Shown: one piece after another, positions 34,931 through 42,744 of the stretch
Layout: each line of letters opens with the position of its first letter
Position numbering within the stretch: position 1 is the stretch's first letter
DNA from: Sphingobacteriales bacterium
Lineage (GTDB): Bacteria > Bacteroidota > Bacteroidia > Chitinophagales > Chitinophagaceae
Reading direction: 5' to 3'
Length of the DNA: 64,000 nt
NCBI GenBank assembly: GCA_016192105.1
Contig: JACPUV010000006.1
Coordinates: 1-64,000 of the forward strand
Program-made: the position numbers and the translations under genes
The notes under the pieces: model-generated
The model's input: only the letters and a program-made list of their open reading frames with translations
What the model was told of the DNA's origin: nothing
The model's database searches: none

Positions 34931-35539
34931 TTATCCAAGACTAAAATTTCCGTAGCCATATGATAATCCGAAGACAGACATGAGTATTTTGCTGAGGATG
35001 AGACCAATAACCCAAAACACAACAATGATGACGATAAGTGATACCACAAAGTATCCCACTTTTTTATCTTCCGGGGTCTTCTTGAGTTTGGGTAATCCTT
35101 CGTATAATAAATACAAACCGTACAAACCGGCTAAAGAACCAATAATGCCCAGGGATGGAATGATTGCCAGCAGGCCACCTACCCAGCCTGGTGTCCAGGA
35201 GTAGGCAACAAGCTGGACTGATTTACCCAGGTTTTTTTCTGATCCAAAACTCGGTGCCAATGCGTCTATAACAAAAGCACTGACAAAAACGCTTAATAAG
35301 GCACTGGCCAGCACTGTGATCCCCTGGTAGAGTCCCCAATCCATTCCTTTAAACCGTACACCGAATACATTTACTCCGATGAAAGCGTAACCGATAAAGG
35401 CAGCTACAGCGGCCGCCCCCGCCAGCGGGACAACATAACCTGTAATAATGCCCGGAATATTTGCTTCTTCTCCGTTTACAGCATCCCATTCAGTTTTTGG
35501 GGTAAACATAATGTTCTTCGCTCTTTCAATTAAGTTCAT
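34931..35539 (-). CDS. Yip1-family integral membrane protein
   Basis: This 202-residue protein begins MNLIERAKNIMFTPKTEWDA, the typical N-terminus of bacterial YIP1-family proteins, followed by about five membrane helices (around residues 30-55, 70-95, 110-140 and 160-190). The function of bacterial members is unknown; eukaryotic Yip1 proteins bind Rab GTPases, which does not help here. The gene is single and convergent with uvrA. Confidence 0.82.
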   Translation of the reverse strand: MNLIERAKNIMFTPKTEWDAVNGEEANIPGIITGYVVPLAGAAAVAAFIGYAFIGVNVFGVRFKGMDWGLYQGITVLASALLSVFVSAFVIDALAPSFGSEKNLGKSVQLVAYSWTPGWVGGLLAIIPSLGIIGSLAGLYGLYLLYEGLPKLKKTPEDKKVGYFVVSLIVIIVVFWVIGLILSKILMSVFGLSYGYGNFSLG

Positions 35540-36067
35540 GTTGGTTGATTTTGGTTGAAGGCCTACTCGTTTGGCTTTTCGGCATTCGCCCCTGATTACC
35601 TGGGTTCAGGTGCCCTTCTGCTTATGGTAAACTAAAATAGTACAGTTTCACTTAACGGGGGCTATACCGGGGTTATTTTTTTAATATGAAATGCAAAATC
35701 CCTGTTTTAGGGGAGGGGTTGGGGGAGGGCGGGCAGGCTTGTTTTCTAAGACCCGAAGGTAAAGGCAGGAAGTGATTGCAAAAATTTACGATAGGGTCGT
35801 TTCAGTTTTTCACCCGGATACCGGATTTGAACAATTTCCCTGCCCAGTTACCAGGTGCAATAAATACACCGGGCATACCTTTTTCGGGCTTCTTAGTTAT
35901 GACAATTAAAAGAGCTCAGGGTTGGTTCGGTTGCCCGTAAGCAGGGCAGGGAGTTTTTAATAAAATTGTATACGAATGAGAGTACCAATAGAGAACGGAT
36001 TAGGTTTATTCAACCAGGTATCAGATTTTATTAATCTCCCTGCCGCTTTCGGGACGGCATTTATTGA
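35540..36067. other. 528-base gap, with a G-rich palindromic element
   Basis: No ORF is convincing. At 35710-35733 there are five runs of three to five G separated by one or two bases, a perfect potential G-quadruplex on the plus strand. The complementary strand reads like the C-rich half of the palindromic element in uvrA (CCTCCCCCAACCCC). CCCTGTTTTAGGG just before it forms a small hairpin. The rest shows nothing I can name. Confidence 0.5.
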
Positions 36068-36490
36068 TCAGCGTATTTCAAATTTTCCGGAGGCGGTTTC
36101 TTCGTCTCCCTGGAACACGCTGTAAACATATTGTCCTTTCTTTAAACCGGTCAGTTTATAATGGCTTTTCGGTTTCATCTTGTAATGCTGGAGCAATGTG
36201 CCCTGCAGGTCGAAGACAAAGAAGTCCACATTCGTTCCGTCGTTTTCCTTGGCCACCACATGCATTTGTCTCCTGATAATGGCCGGGTGGATCCTTACGG
36301 AATTGTTATTAAGGGAAGTGAAATTCCGGGACCGCGCTGCTTCTTTTGTAGCGGGTTCTTCTTCCGGGGTGGTACTAACCCGGACAGAATCCCCGTACGT
36401 TTTTCCGGAGGCCAGGGCGGGTTGTGTCATAAAAAGCCCGGAGGCAATCACCAACCCTGCCAGGCTGCAGACGGTAGATGTTCGTTTCAT
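36068..36490 (-). CDS. exported protein with a T9SS-type C-terminal sandwich domain
   Basis: This 140-residue protein has a signal peptide (TVCSLAGLVIASGLFMTQPA). The mature part from about residue 68 (RIHPAIIRRQMHVVAKENDG) to the end (SGKFEIR) resembles the beta sandwich of Por secretion-system C-terminal domains, with FFVFDLQGTLLQHY as the middle strand pair and GLKKGQYVYSVFQG near the end. There is no other domain, so this is a very small candidate T9SS substrate or a relic of one. It lies 30 bases downstream of the outer-membrane protein gene on the same strand. Confidence 0.55.
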   Translation of the reverse strand: MKRTSTVCSLAGLVIASGLFMTQPALASGKTYGDSVRVSTTPEEEPATKEAARSRNFTSLNNNSVRIHPAIIRRQMHVVAKENDGTNVDFFVFDLQGTLLQHYKMKPKSHYKLTGLKKGQYVYSVFQGDEETASGKFEIR

Positions 36491-36520
36491 AGTGGTTCGG
36501 TATTAGGTGGTTTATCCCTG

Positions 36521-37474
36521 TTAATAAAACACCGGACATTTCAGGTGCCTGGTGGCACTGTTGCCGCCCAGCCGCCAGCCCATCCGGATGATACTGGAGA
36601 AAAAGGCATCATTTTGTTTCGGATCGCCTCTTTCCGCGAATTCCTGATAAGGCCTTGTGGTGGGGAAACTGTAAGTGCCACGGTAATACAAGCGTCTCGC
36701 TTTTACGGCATCTGCTGCCGGCAGATAGGAATCAAAATAAATCGGGTCGATATAATAGTTATGACTTACATCGTCCACATAATCGGTAAATAGTTTACGG
36801 TGCAGTATCTCGAAGCCGAGATACATATTTTCTTTCAGGTAATATTTAAAGCCCACCCCCAGCAACAGGTTGAACTGGGTCAGCTTATACGGCTTGCTGT
36901 CAGGGTACTCAGCAAAGCCCTGGCCTTCAAGATGCAGGGGAGCCGTTTTTACCCAACTGCCATCCACATCTTTTGTTTCCGGGTTAAAATGATAGACCCC
37001 GGCCCCGCCCAGTACATAGGGGCGGATTTTACCGGCAAGACCGTCATATTTTTCCAGGAAGTATGTCGGGTAGAGTTCCAGCGCCAGGTAAGCTTCGCTG
37101 ATCTTTGAGCGAAAGCTCAGGTTTCTTTCCTTCCGGTCCATTTCCTGGCCGCCTTTAGAAGGAGCCTGTGCATCATTTCCTTCCACAAAACCAAGGTTAC
37201 CGGCTAGCCGGAACCCGAACCATTCAGCCGGGTAATAATTTATATACAGGCCTTTGTTCAGTTTGGTAAGGGGGAAGTCGAGGTCCTTGACAAATGTTTT
37301 TCCCCTGCCGGCACTGCCACCCAGGTCGCCAAGGAAGAACATCGGGCCTATGCCAAGACCCAATTCTACTTTGCCATTACTGGTAGTGATTGACTGTGCG
37401 TGTGAGGTTAGGGAAAAAAAAGTGAAGAAACAAACAAGCGCGGACAGCCGCACTTTGAGTAAACTTGTTCTCAT
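36521..37474 (-). CDS. outer-membrane beta-barrel protein (DUF6089-like)
   Basis: The 317-residue product has a signal peptide (about 1-26, ending SHAQ) and alternating hydrophobic strands such as VELGLGIGPMFFLGDLGG and IRPYVLGGAGVYHFNPETKD. Together these give the look of a small porin-like beta-barrel; the region resembles DUF6089 proteins of this phylum. It lacks a typical C-terminal aromatic (it ends HLKCPVFY, with Tyr last, so this is borderline). No substrate is suggested. It is upstream of the small T9SS-like gene and probably co-transcribed with it. Confidence 0.75.
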   Translation of the reverse strand: MRTSLLKVRLSALVCFFTFFSLTSHAQSITTSNGKVELGLGIGPMFFLGDLGGSAGRGKTFVKDLDFPLTKLNKGLYINYYPAEWFGFRLAGNLGFVEGNDAQAPSKGGQEMDRKERNLSFRSKISEAYLALELYPTYFLEKYDGLAGKIRPYVLGGAGVYHFNPETKDVDGSWVKTAPLHLEGQGFAEYPDSKPYKLTQFNLLLGVGFKYYLKENMYLGFEILHRKLFTDYVDDVSHNYYIDPIYFDSYLPAADAVKARRLYYRGTYSFPTTRPYQEFAERGDPKQNDAFFSSIIRMGWRLGGNSATRHLKCPVFY

Positions 37475-37604
37475 TGGTATCAGATTTCTGGTTTTCTACT
37501 ATTGGATTTCAGGACTAAGGTAGGCGAATAGTAAAATACAGGGTTAATCTTTTAACCATTTTTTTGAATTTTGCAGAAAAGTAAAGCGGTTCTACTTCGT
37601 GTTT

Positions 37605-38057
37605 TTACGAAAGTGGCGGAAGAAACATGGTGATGTGTTCAATACCATCTTCCAGGTAAACCGCCCCGTCGGGCCGGAAACCGAGCGAAGCGTAAAATGA
37701 CTGAAGATAAAGCTGGGCCCCGATCCGGATCTCCTTTTTGCCATATAGTTTATATACGGTTTCAATAGACCGTTCCATCAATTCCCTGCCGTATCCTTTT
37801 CCCCTGCCTTCAGGAGCGGTAACCACCCGGCCGATCGAAGGTTGTTCATAGGATAAGCCGGGAGGGAGCAAACGGGTATATGCCAGCAGCTTTCCGTTTT
37901 CCCATCCCATCAGGTGCCAGGAAGGGAGGTCTTTATTATCCATATCGGGGTAAACACAGTTTTGTTCCACCACAAATACCACAGTTCTTAACTGGAGGAT
38001 GGCATAAAGTTCATGCGGGCTGAGTTCGGAAAAGGGTTTAAGTGTCCAGTGAAGCAT
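37605..38057 (-). CDS. elaA: GNAT-family N-acetyltransferase, ElaA-like
   Basis: I use ATG 38057 (MLHWTLKPFSELSPHELYAI), because a perfect -7 box sits only 4 bases upstream; an ATG 24 bases earlier would lie beyond that box. The 150-residue protein has ElaA marks: LYAILQLRTVVFVVEQNCVY, then the acetyl-CoA loop (IGRVVTAPEGRGKGYGREL) with the RGKGYG pattern. ElaA proteins are small GNAT enzymes of uncertain substrate. The gene lies between the OMP genes and the 48-bp repeat array. Confidence 0.88.
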   Translation of the reverse strand: MLHWTLKPFSELSPHELYAILQLRTVVFVVEQNCVYPDMDNKDLPSWHLMGWENGKLLAYTRLLPPGLSYEQPSIGRVVTAPEGRGKGYGRELMERSIETVYKLYGKKEIRIGAQLYLQSFYASLGFRPDGAVYLEDGIEHITMFLPPLS

Positions 38058-38061
38058 GGGG

Positions 38062-38069
38062 CAAAGATA
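38062..38069 (-). promoter_or_regulatory. -7 box (TATCTTTG) directly before elaA
   Basis: TATCTTTG on the minus strand fits TAnnTTTG exactly and ends 4 bases before the elaA ATG, implying a leaderless or nearly leaderless transcript. The first copy of the tandem repeat lies in the -33 region. Confidence 0.5.
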
Positions 38070-38084
38070 GTGTATAGGCAATGG

Positions 38085-38890
38085 TAACCCCGAAGGGGTG
38101 GCATTATTGTAGGACGAGCATGAATGTTAGCATTAAACCCCAAAGGGGTGACATTATCGTAAACGAATATCGATGTTAGCACGAACCCCGAAGGGGTGAC
38201 ATTATTATAAACGGGTATCAATGTTAGCACGAACCCCGAAGGGGTGATATTATTGTAAAACGAATATCAATATCAGCATGACCCCCGAAGGGGTGACATT
38301 ATTGTAAAACGAGCATCAATGTCAGCACAAACCCCGAAGGGGTGATATTATTATAAAGGGCATCAATATCAGCACGACCCCGAAGGGGTGGCATTATTGT
38401 AAAACGGGTATCAATGTCAGCACGAACCCCAAAGGGGTGACATTATTGTAAAACGAGCATCAATGTCAGCACGACCCCAAAGGGGTGACATTATTGTAAA
38501 ACGAGCATCAATGTCAGCACGACCCCAAAGGGGTGACATTATTGTAAAACGGGTATCAATGTCAGCACGACCCCAAAGGGGTGACATTATTGTAAAACGG
38601 GTATCAATGTCAGCACGACCCCAAAGGGGTGACATTATTGTATAACGGGTATCAATGTCAGCACGAACCCCGAAGGGGTGATATTATTATAAACGGGTAT
38701 CAATGTCAGCACGACCCCGAATGGGTGATATTATTGTAGAACGTGTATTAATATTAGCACGAACCCCGAAGGGGTGGCATTATTATAAACGGGTATCAAT
38801 GTCAGCACGAACCCCGAAGGGGTGGCATTATTATAAACGGGTATCAATGTTAGCACGACCCCGAAGGGGTGACATTATTATAAACGGGTA
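38085..38890. repeat. tandem array of about 17 copies of a 48-bp palindromic repeat
   Basis: The unit has the core ACCCCGAAGGGGT (or ACCCCAAAGGGGT), followed by GACATTATTGTAAAACG and then GGTATCAATGTCAGCACG. The spacing between copies is 48 bases, at times 47-50. The GGGGT box occurs near 38095, 38145, 38193, 38240, 38290, 38339, 38385, 38434, 38483, 38531, 38579, 38627, 38676, 38724, 38773, 38820 and 38868. Copies between 38434 and 38627 are nearly identical; outer copies diverge. There are no unique spacers, so it is not CRISPR. Because 48 is divisible by three, both strands stay open over much of the array and produce repeated peptides (SARPQRGDIIVKR, SPLWGRADIDTRF), which I do not consider genes. 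Confidence 0.92.
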
Positions 38891-38932
38891 GAGAGCAGCC
38901 AGCCGTCTTAGCAAGCAGGTGGGAGTGGGATG

Positions 38933-40195
38933 TCAGTAATGGTATTTATCTTTCCAGAGATTACGGAGAAATTTCCGGAGCTCCTCTTCCCTTGCATTTT
39001 TTCCCGGGTCATAGAATTTAGTACCGGCAATTTCTTTTGGCAGGTATTCCTGTGCCGAGAAATTATTTTCATAGCTGTGGGAATATTCATAGTTCTTTCC
39101 GTACCCCAGGTTCTTCATCAGGCGGGTGGGCGCATTCCGGATATGCAGGGGAACCGGCAGGTCGCCGTATTTGCTTACAGCAGCCTGTGCTTCCCCGATA
39201 CCGGCCACAGCGGCATTGCTTTTTGGAGAGGCAGCCAGGTAGGTGGCACATTGTGAAAGAATGATGCTGGACTCGGGGAATCCGATCTTATTCACCGCGT
39301 CGAAACAGGCATTGGCGATCACCAGGGCGGTGGGGTTGGCATTGCCGATATCTTCGCTGGAAAGGATTACGAGCCTCCGGGCAATAAACTTTACATCTTC
39401 CCCGCCTTCGATCATCCGGGCCAGCCAGTACAGGGCTGCATTGGGATCACTTCCACGGATGGATTTAATAAAAGCGGAAATGATATCATAGTGTTGTTCC
39501 CCACTTTTATCATAAAGAGCGATTTTTTTCTGCGCGATATCCATTACCAACGAATCAGTGATCCGTACGTTATCACCGGCGGCATCGCAGACGATCTCCA
39601 GCAGGTTCAGGAGTTTTCTTCCGTCACCACCGGAGATATTGATCAGGGCGGCTGTTTCTATTAATTCGATTTTCTTTTTGGAGAGGAATTCATCTTTGAC
39701 AAGAGCCGTCTCCATCAGTCGTACCAGTTCTTTTTCGTCAAGGGGTTTTAATACATAGACCTGGCAACGGCTGAGCAGGGCGCTGTTCACTTCGAAGGAA
39801 GGATTTTCGGTGGTGGCGCCGATCAGGGTGATGATCCCTTTTTCCACGGCCCCGAGCAGGGCATCCTGCTGGCCCTTGTTGAAACGGTGAATTTCGTCAA
39901 TGAAAAGAAGAGTCCCTGTTTGTTTTCTGGCCTGTTCGATCACTTCCCGCACATCCTTTACCCCGGCGCTGATGGCGCTGAGCTGGAAAAAGGGAACCTG
40001 AAGGGTATGCGCAATGATATTGGCGATGGTAGTCTTGCCGGTACCGGGTGGTCCCCAGAAAAGCATGGAATGGATCCGGCCGTGTTCGATGGCTGTCCGC
40101 AGGATGCTGCCCTTACCCACCAGGTGTTCCTGCCCCATCAGTTCATCCAGTGTATGCGGGCGTATCCTTTCAGCTAATGGTACCTGGGGCTTCAT
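38933..40195 (-). CDS. rarA: replication-associated recombination protein A (RarA/MgsA AAA ATPase)
   Basis: The 420-residue protein is a clamp-loader-like AAA+ ATPase that acts at stalled replication forks. It begins with the MgsA region [19 protein letters not shown], has Walker A GPPGTGKT (48-55), Walker [10 protein letters not shown] (97-103), a sensor segment [13 protein letters not shown], and the C-terminal tetramerisation domain with [20 protein letters not shown]. Length is normal. A TACTTTG about 4 bases before the ATG hints at a nearly leaderless transcript. The 48-bp repeat array lies directly downstream. Confidence 0.95.
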   Translation of the reverse strand: MKPQVPLAERIRPHTLDELMGQEHLVGKGSILRTAIEHGRIHSMLFWGPPGTGKTTIANIIAHTLQVPFFQLSAISAGVKDVREVIEQARKQTGTLLFIDEIHRFNKGQQDALLGAVEKGIITLIGATTENPSFEVNSALLSRCQVYVLKPLDEKELVRLMETALVKDEFLSKKKIELIETAALINISGGDGRKLLNLLEIVCDAAGDNVRITDSLVMDIAQKKIALYDKSGEQHYDIISAFIKSIRGSDPNAALYWLARMIEGGEDVKFIARRLVILSSEDIGNANPTALVIANACFDAVNKIGFPESSIILSQCATYLAASPKSNAAVAGIGEAQAAVSKYGDLPVPLHIRNAPTRLMKNLGYGKNYEYSHSYENNFSAQEYLPKEIAGTKFYDPGKNAREEELRKFLRNLWKDKYHY

Positions 40196-40328
40196 GGTTC
40201 AAAGTAAAGGATTTTTTACCCGAATTGAAGGGCGGATTTGTGCTTACCAGGTAGGTAAACTGCTTCGCATTAACTCGCTAAGTGAAGTTAAACCTGCCGG
40301 CCGGTAATTTCGTGTTACACCTACTCCC

Positions 40329-42578
40329 CTAATACCTCGATTTTACAGCCAGTTTGATCAGGTTCCAGTTGACCGCTGACTTGGTAAAGCCGCGGGAGCC
40401 CCCCTCATTGCCAAGATTCAGCAGGTTCCCCAGCGGATTTGTATCGAGGGGATCAATCCCCCGTACGCCTTCCTGGTTAAATACCTGGGCGTAATTGGTG
40501 ATTGGCTCATCCGAGGCAAGCAGGTAATAATTATCCGTGCCTACCGGATCAGAAACGACCCCTTCAAAGAGGAAAACATTTTTTACAAGGGCATAGTCTT
40601 CATACTTGGGAAACTGGTTGGCCACATTCCCGGCATCCGCATCGGGATAGGCCAGGGTCATGTTCCCGTGTTTATCGATCAGGAAAACATATACAAACCG
40701 TTTGATCTTGCTTGCCCCGCTGCTGCCCGGATTGGCCACAAGGTGAAAGGCAACATTGTGACCGACCCGGTATTCATTATTGGTGACAGGGGTGCCGCTG
40801 GTTTTGTCCAGCAGTTCAAGGTGAAAAGGAAAGGAATTGCCTCCGTCGTCAGGTCCGTTCAGGTGCATCCAACCCCTGATCTTGGCCAGCCGCAGGGCAT
40901 ATTCATACAGGCTGTCCGTAAGTTCTTTTACTGACTCCCTGCTGAGCGTTGTGACCGGAAAACTCTTTGTTTGCACCGGCATGGATTCAAGACTGTCCCT
41001 GGCAGCTGTCTGGATACGGCGTAATCCGTATGCCGGGTTCCCTTCTTCATCGATCGTGCCATACAGCATATATTGTGCGTCGGCGATATTGTCAGTAAGC
41101 ACAATGCTCTTGTTCCGGGGTGATTGCAGCGTGGTCTTCATCTCCGCATACAACTCTTTGAACAAAGGCAGTTCAAAATAAAAGGAGGAGTCCTGTTTGC
41201 ATAATTGTAACAGGGCGGGTACCGTGATACTGGCCGGGGCCGTCACTTCTTTCCCGTCTGTATTGACCCGGAATTTTTTCCCATCATAATAGACAGAAAT
41301 GTACGGATCTGTTTTTTCCAGGTCATTTACCCAATGGATCTTTTCAGCAGCTCTCAGGGTTTTATTTACTGCAGCCAGCCGTGCAATATCCGTATAATTC
41401 ATAGAAGAACCGGGGAGGTAAATCTTCAGTAAAGGGGCGGAGGAAGAAACCCAGTTAGTGACTTCCAGCAGTTCACCGGGTTTGAGATCCTTGCTGCTAC
41501 CCTTCACCACCCTGGCCAGGGAACGGTTTACACTATAGACAGTATCAATCACCAGTTTTACAAGTGTATCTGTTCCGTTGAATTTGACCAGTTCATTTTC
41601 TTTATATAATCCCAGGGCAAATCCGCCCTGCAGCAATACATCCCCATATTCAAAACCCGAAACAGCCACCCGTGACCGGTCGGGAACGGATCCTTTCCCC
41701 AGTCCGAATAAGGTCTGTTGCTGGCGCAGGGGTTGGGCCGCGAGTACCGGTTCCTGTTTTTTCCCGTTGCTTTTCAGGATGGCGCGGATACTGCTGAATA
41801 AATTCAGTGCAGAAGCATTGACCGATTGTTGTTCGAGTGATTGCAGGAGGGCGATCGTGAATGCCCCATGCGGAATATTATTGGCATCTTTTTGTTCCTG
41901 TGCAAATTCATCGTCCTGTGCCGCTGAAAGGATCAGGAAATTTCCTTCGGGTCTTGTTTCCGGGGGTATGGGCTGACTGGCATCCCTTGCATCATAATTT
42001 GCATCAGCAATAAAACGGAAAAGCCCCGGCGCCTGGGGCCCTCTTGCTAAGGAACCGCTATGACAGCAGTCCATGATGACCGTGAGTTTGGCGCCTTTAT
42101 CCAGGAAAGCGTTATAGATCTTCGCCAGTTCTTTGTCCCGGATATCTTCCACACCGGGTTTCCAGGTATCGGAGGGCACTATCGATTCATCTTTCTTGTC
42201 CACTTCCCCGCTCAGGCTGTTGGGTACCTGGCTGCCGTGGCCGGCATAAAAGATCAATACAAAATCCCCGGGGTGGGTTATTTCCAGCAGCTCATTCATT
42301 TTTTTCAGGATACCGGCCCTGCTGGCGGCTTCGTTGAAAAGGGTGTCCGTGTTAGCCGGTGAAAACAGGAACCTGGACGTGACAATGGAATGCATGGATC
42401 TGCCGTCATTCACACAACCATCCAGGTTGCGGAAAGCGGAACGGGCTGTTCCGGTTATCCGGGTTTTTGGGGGCGGCAGGTAGTGGTCGATTCCTATGAT
42501 CAGTGCTCTTTTTTCCTGGGCCTGGCCGGCAAGAACAACCAATAAAGCGAATGGCAAAAGGATTCTACTTTTTATCAT
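40329..42578 (-). CDS. exported caspase-family (C14) protein with DUF4384-like C-terminus
   Basis: This 749-residue protein has a signal peptide (about 1-20) and a caspase p20-like domain at 22-280. The catalytic histidine is H114 in FYAGHGSQ and the catalytic cysteine C172 in VIMDCCHSGS, both intact. The C-terminal half (about 300-749) has a region resembling DUF4384 (around FHLVANPGSSGASKIKRFVY to LAYPDADAGN and the DEPITNYAQV end) that often accompanies bacterial caspase-like peptidases. It would act in the periplasm or at the surface on Lys/Arg bonds, if active like other metacaspases. It is divergent from a second caspase-like gene, with 166 bases between the two starts. Confidence 0.88.
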   Translation of the reverse strand: MIKSRILLPFALLVVLAGQAQEKRALIIGIDHYLPPPKTRITGTARSAFRNLDGCVNDGRSMHSIVTSRFLFSPANTDTLFNEAASRAGILKKMNELLEITHPGDFVLIFYAGHGSQVPNSLSGEVDKKDESIVPSDTWKPGVEDIRDKELAKIYNAFLDKGAKLTVIMDCCHSGSLARGPQAPGLFRFIADANYDARDASQPIPPETRPEGNFLILSAAQDDEFAQEQKDANNIPHGAFTIALLQSLEQQSVNASALNLFSSIRAILKSNGKKQEPVLAAQPLRQQQTLFGLGKGSVPDRSRVAVSGFEYGDVLLQGGFALGLYKENELVKFNGTDTLVKLVIDTVYSVNRSLARVVKGSSKDLKPGELLEVTNWVSSSAPLLKIYLPGSSMNYTDIARLAAVNKTLRAAEKIHWVNDLEKTDPYISVYYDGKKFRVNTDGKEVTAPASITVPALLQLCKQDSSFYFELPLFKELYAEMKTTLQSPRNKSIVLTDNIADAQYMLYGTIDEEGNPAYGLRRIQTAARDSLESMPVQTKSFPVTTLSRESVKELTDSLYEYALRLAKIRGWMHLNGPDDGGNSFPFHLELLDKTSGTPVTNNEYRVGHNVAFHLVANPGSSGASKIKRFVYVFLIDKHGNMTLAYPDADAGNVANQFPKYEDYALVKNVFLFEGVVSDPVGTDNYYLLASDEPITNYAQVFNQEGVRGIDPLDTNPLGNLLNLGNEGGSRGFTKSAVNWNLIKLAVKSRY

Positions 42579-42722
42579 GGCGGGAACAACTTTAGACCTA
42601 TAATATTAAGGAGATTTTATGGCTTTTGCATACCATATCCCGGGTATATTGGGAGCAGGTGTAAAAGACAGCCGCCTCTTATCTACCCGCTCCAGGGTAG
42701 CGGAGGTGTTGGAATATAGTTT

Positions 42723-42731
42723 TACCTTTTG
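42723..42731 (+). promoter_or_regulatory. weak -7-like box (TACCTTTTG) before the second caspase gene
   Basis: TACCTTTTG differs from TAnnTTTG by one inserted T and lies 13 bases before the ATG at 42745. No good -33 TTTG was found. The short 166-base spacer must hold promoters for both divergent caspase genes. Confidence 0.3.
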
Positions 42732-42744
42732 AAAAATACGGAGG

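Noticed and set aside
36161..36793. 210-codon plus-strand ORF across the two small minus-strand genes
   Set aside because: It overlaps two genes with clear signal peptides and contains no domain.
38085..38890. CRISPR array
   Set aside because: The repeats are regular, but the sequence between the palindromic cores is itself repeated, so there are no unique spacers, and no cas genes are near.
38417..38891. Repeat-encoded proteins on both strands of the 48-bp array
   Set aside because: They exist only because the unit length is a multiple of three; they have no start signals and the peptides are simple repeats.
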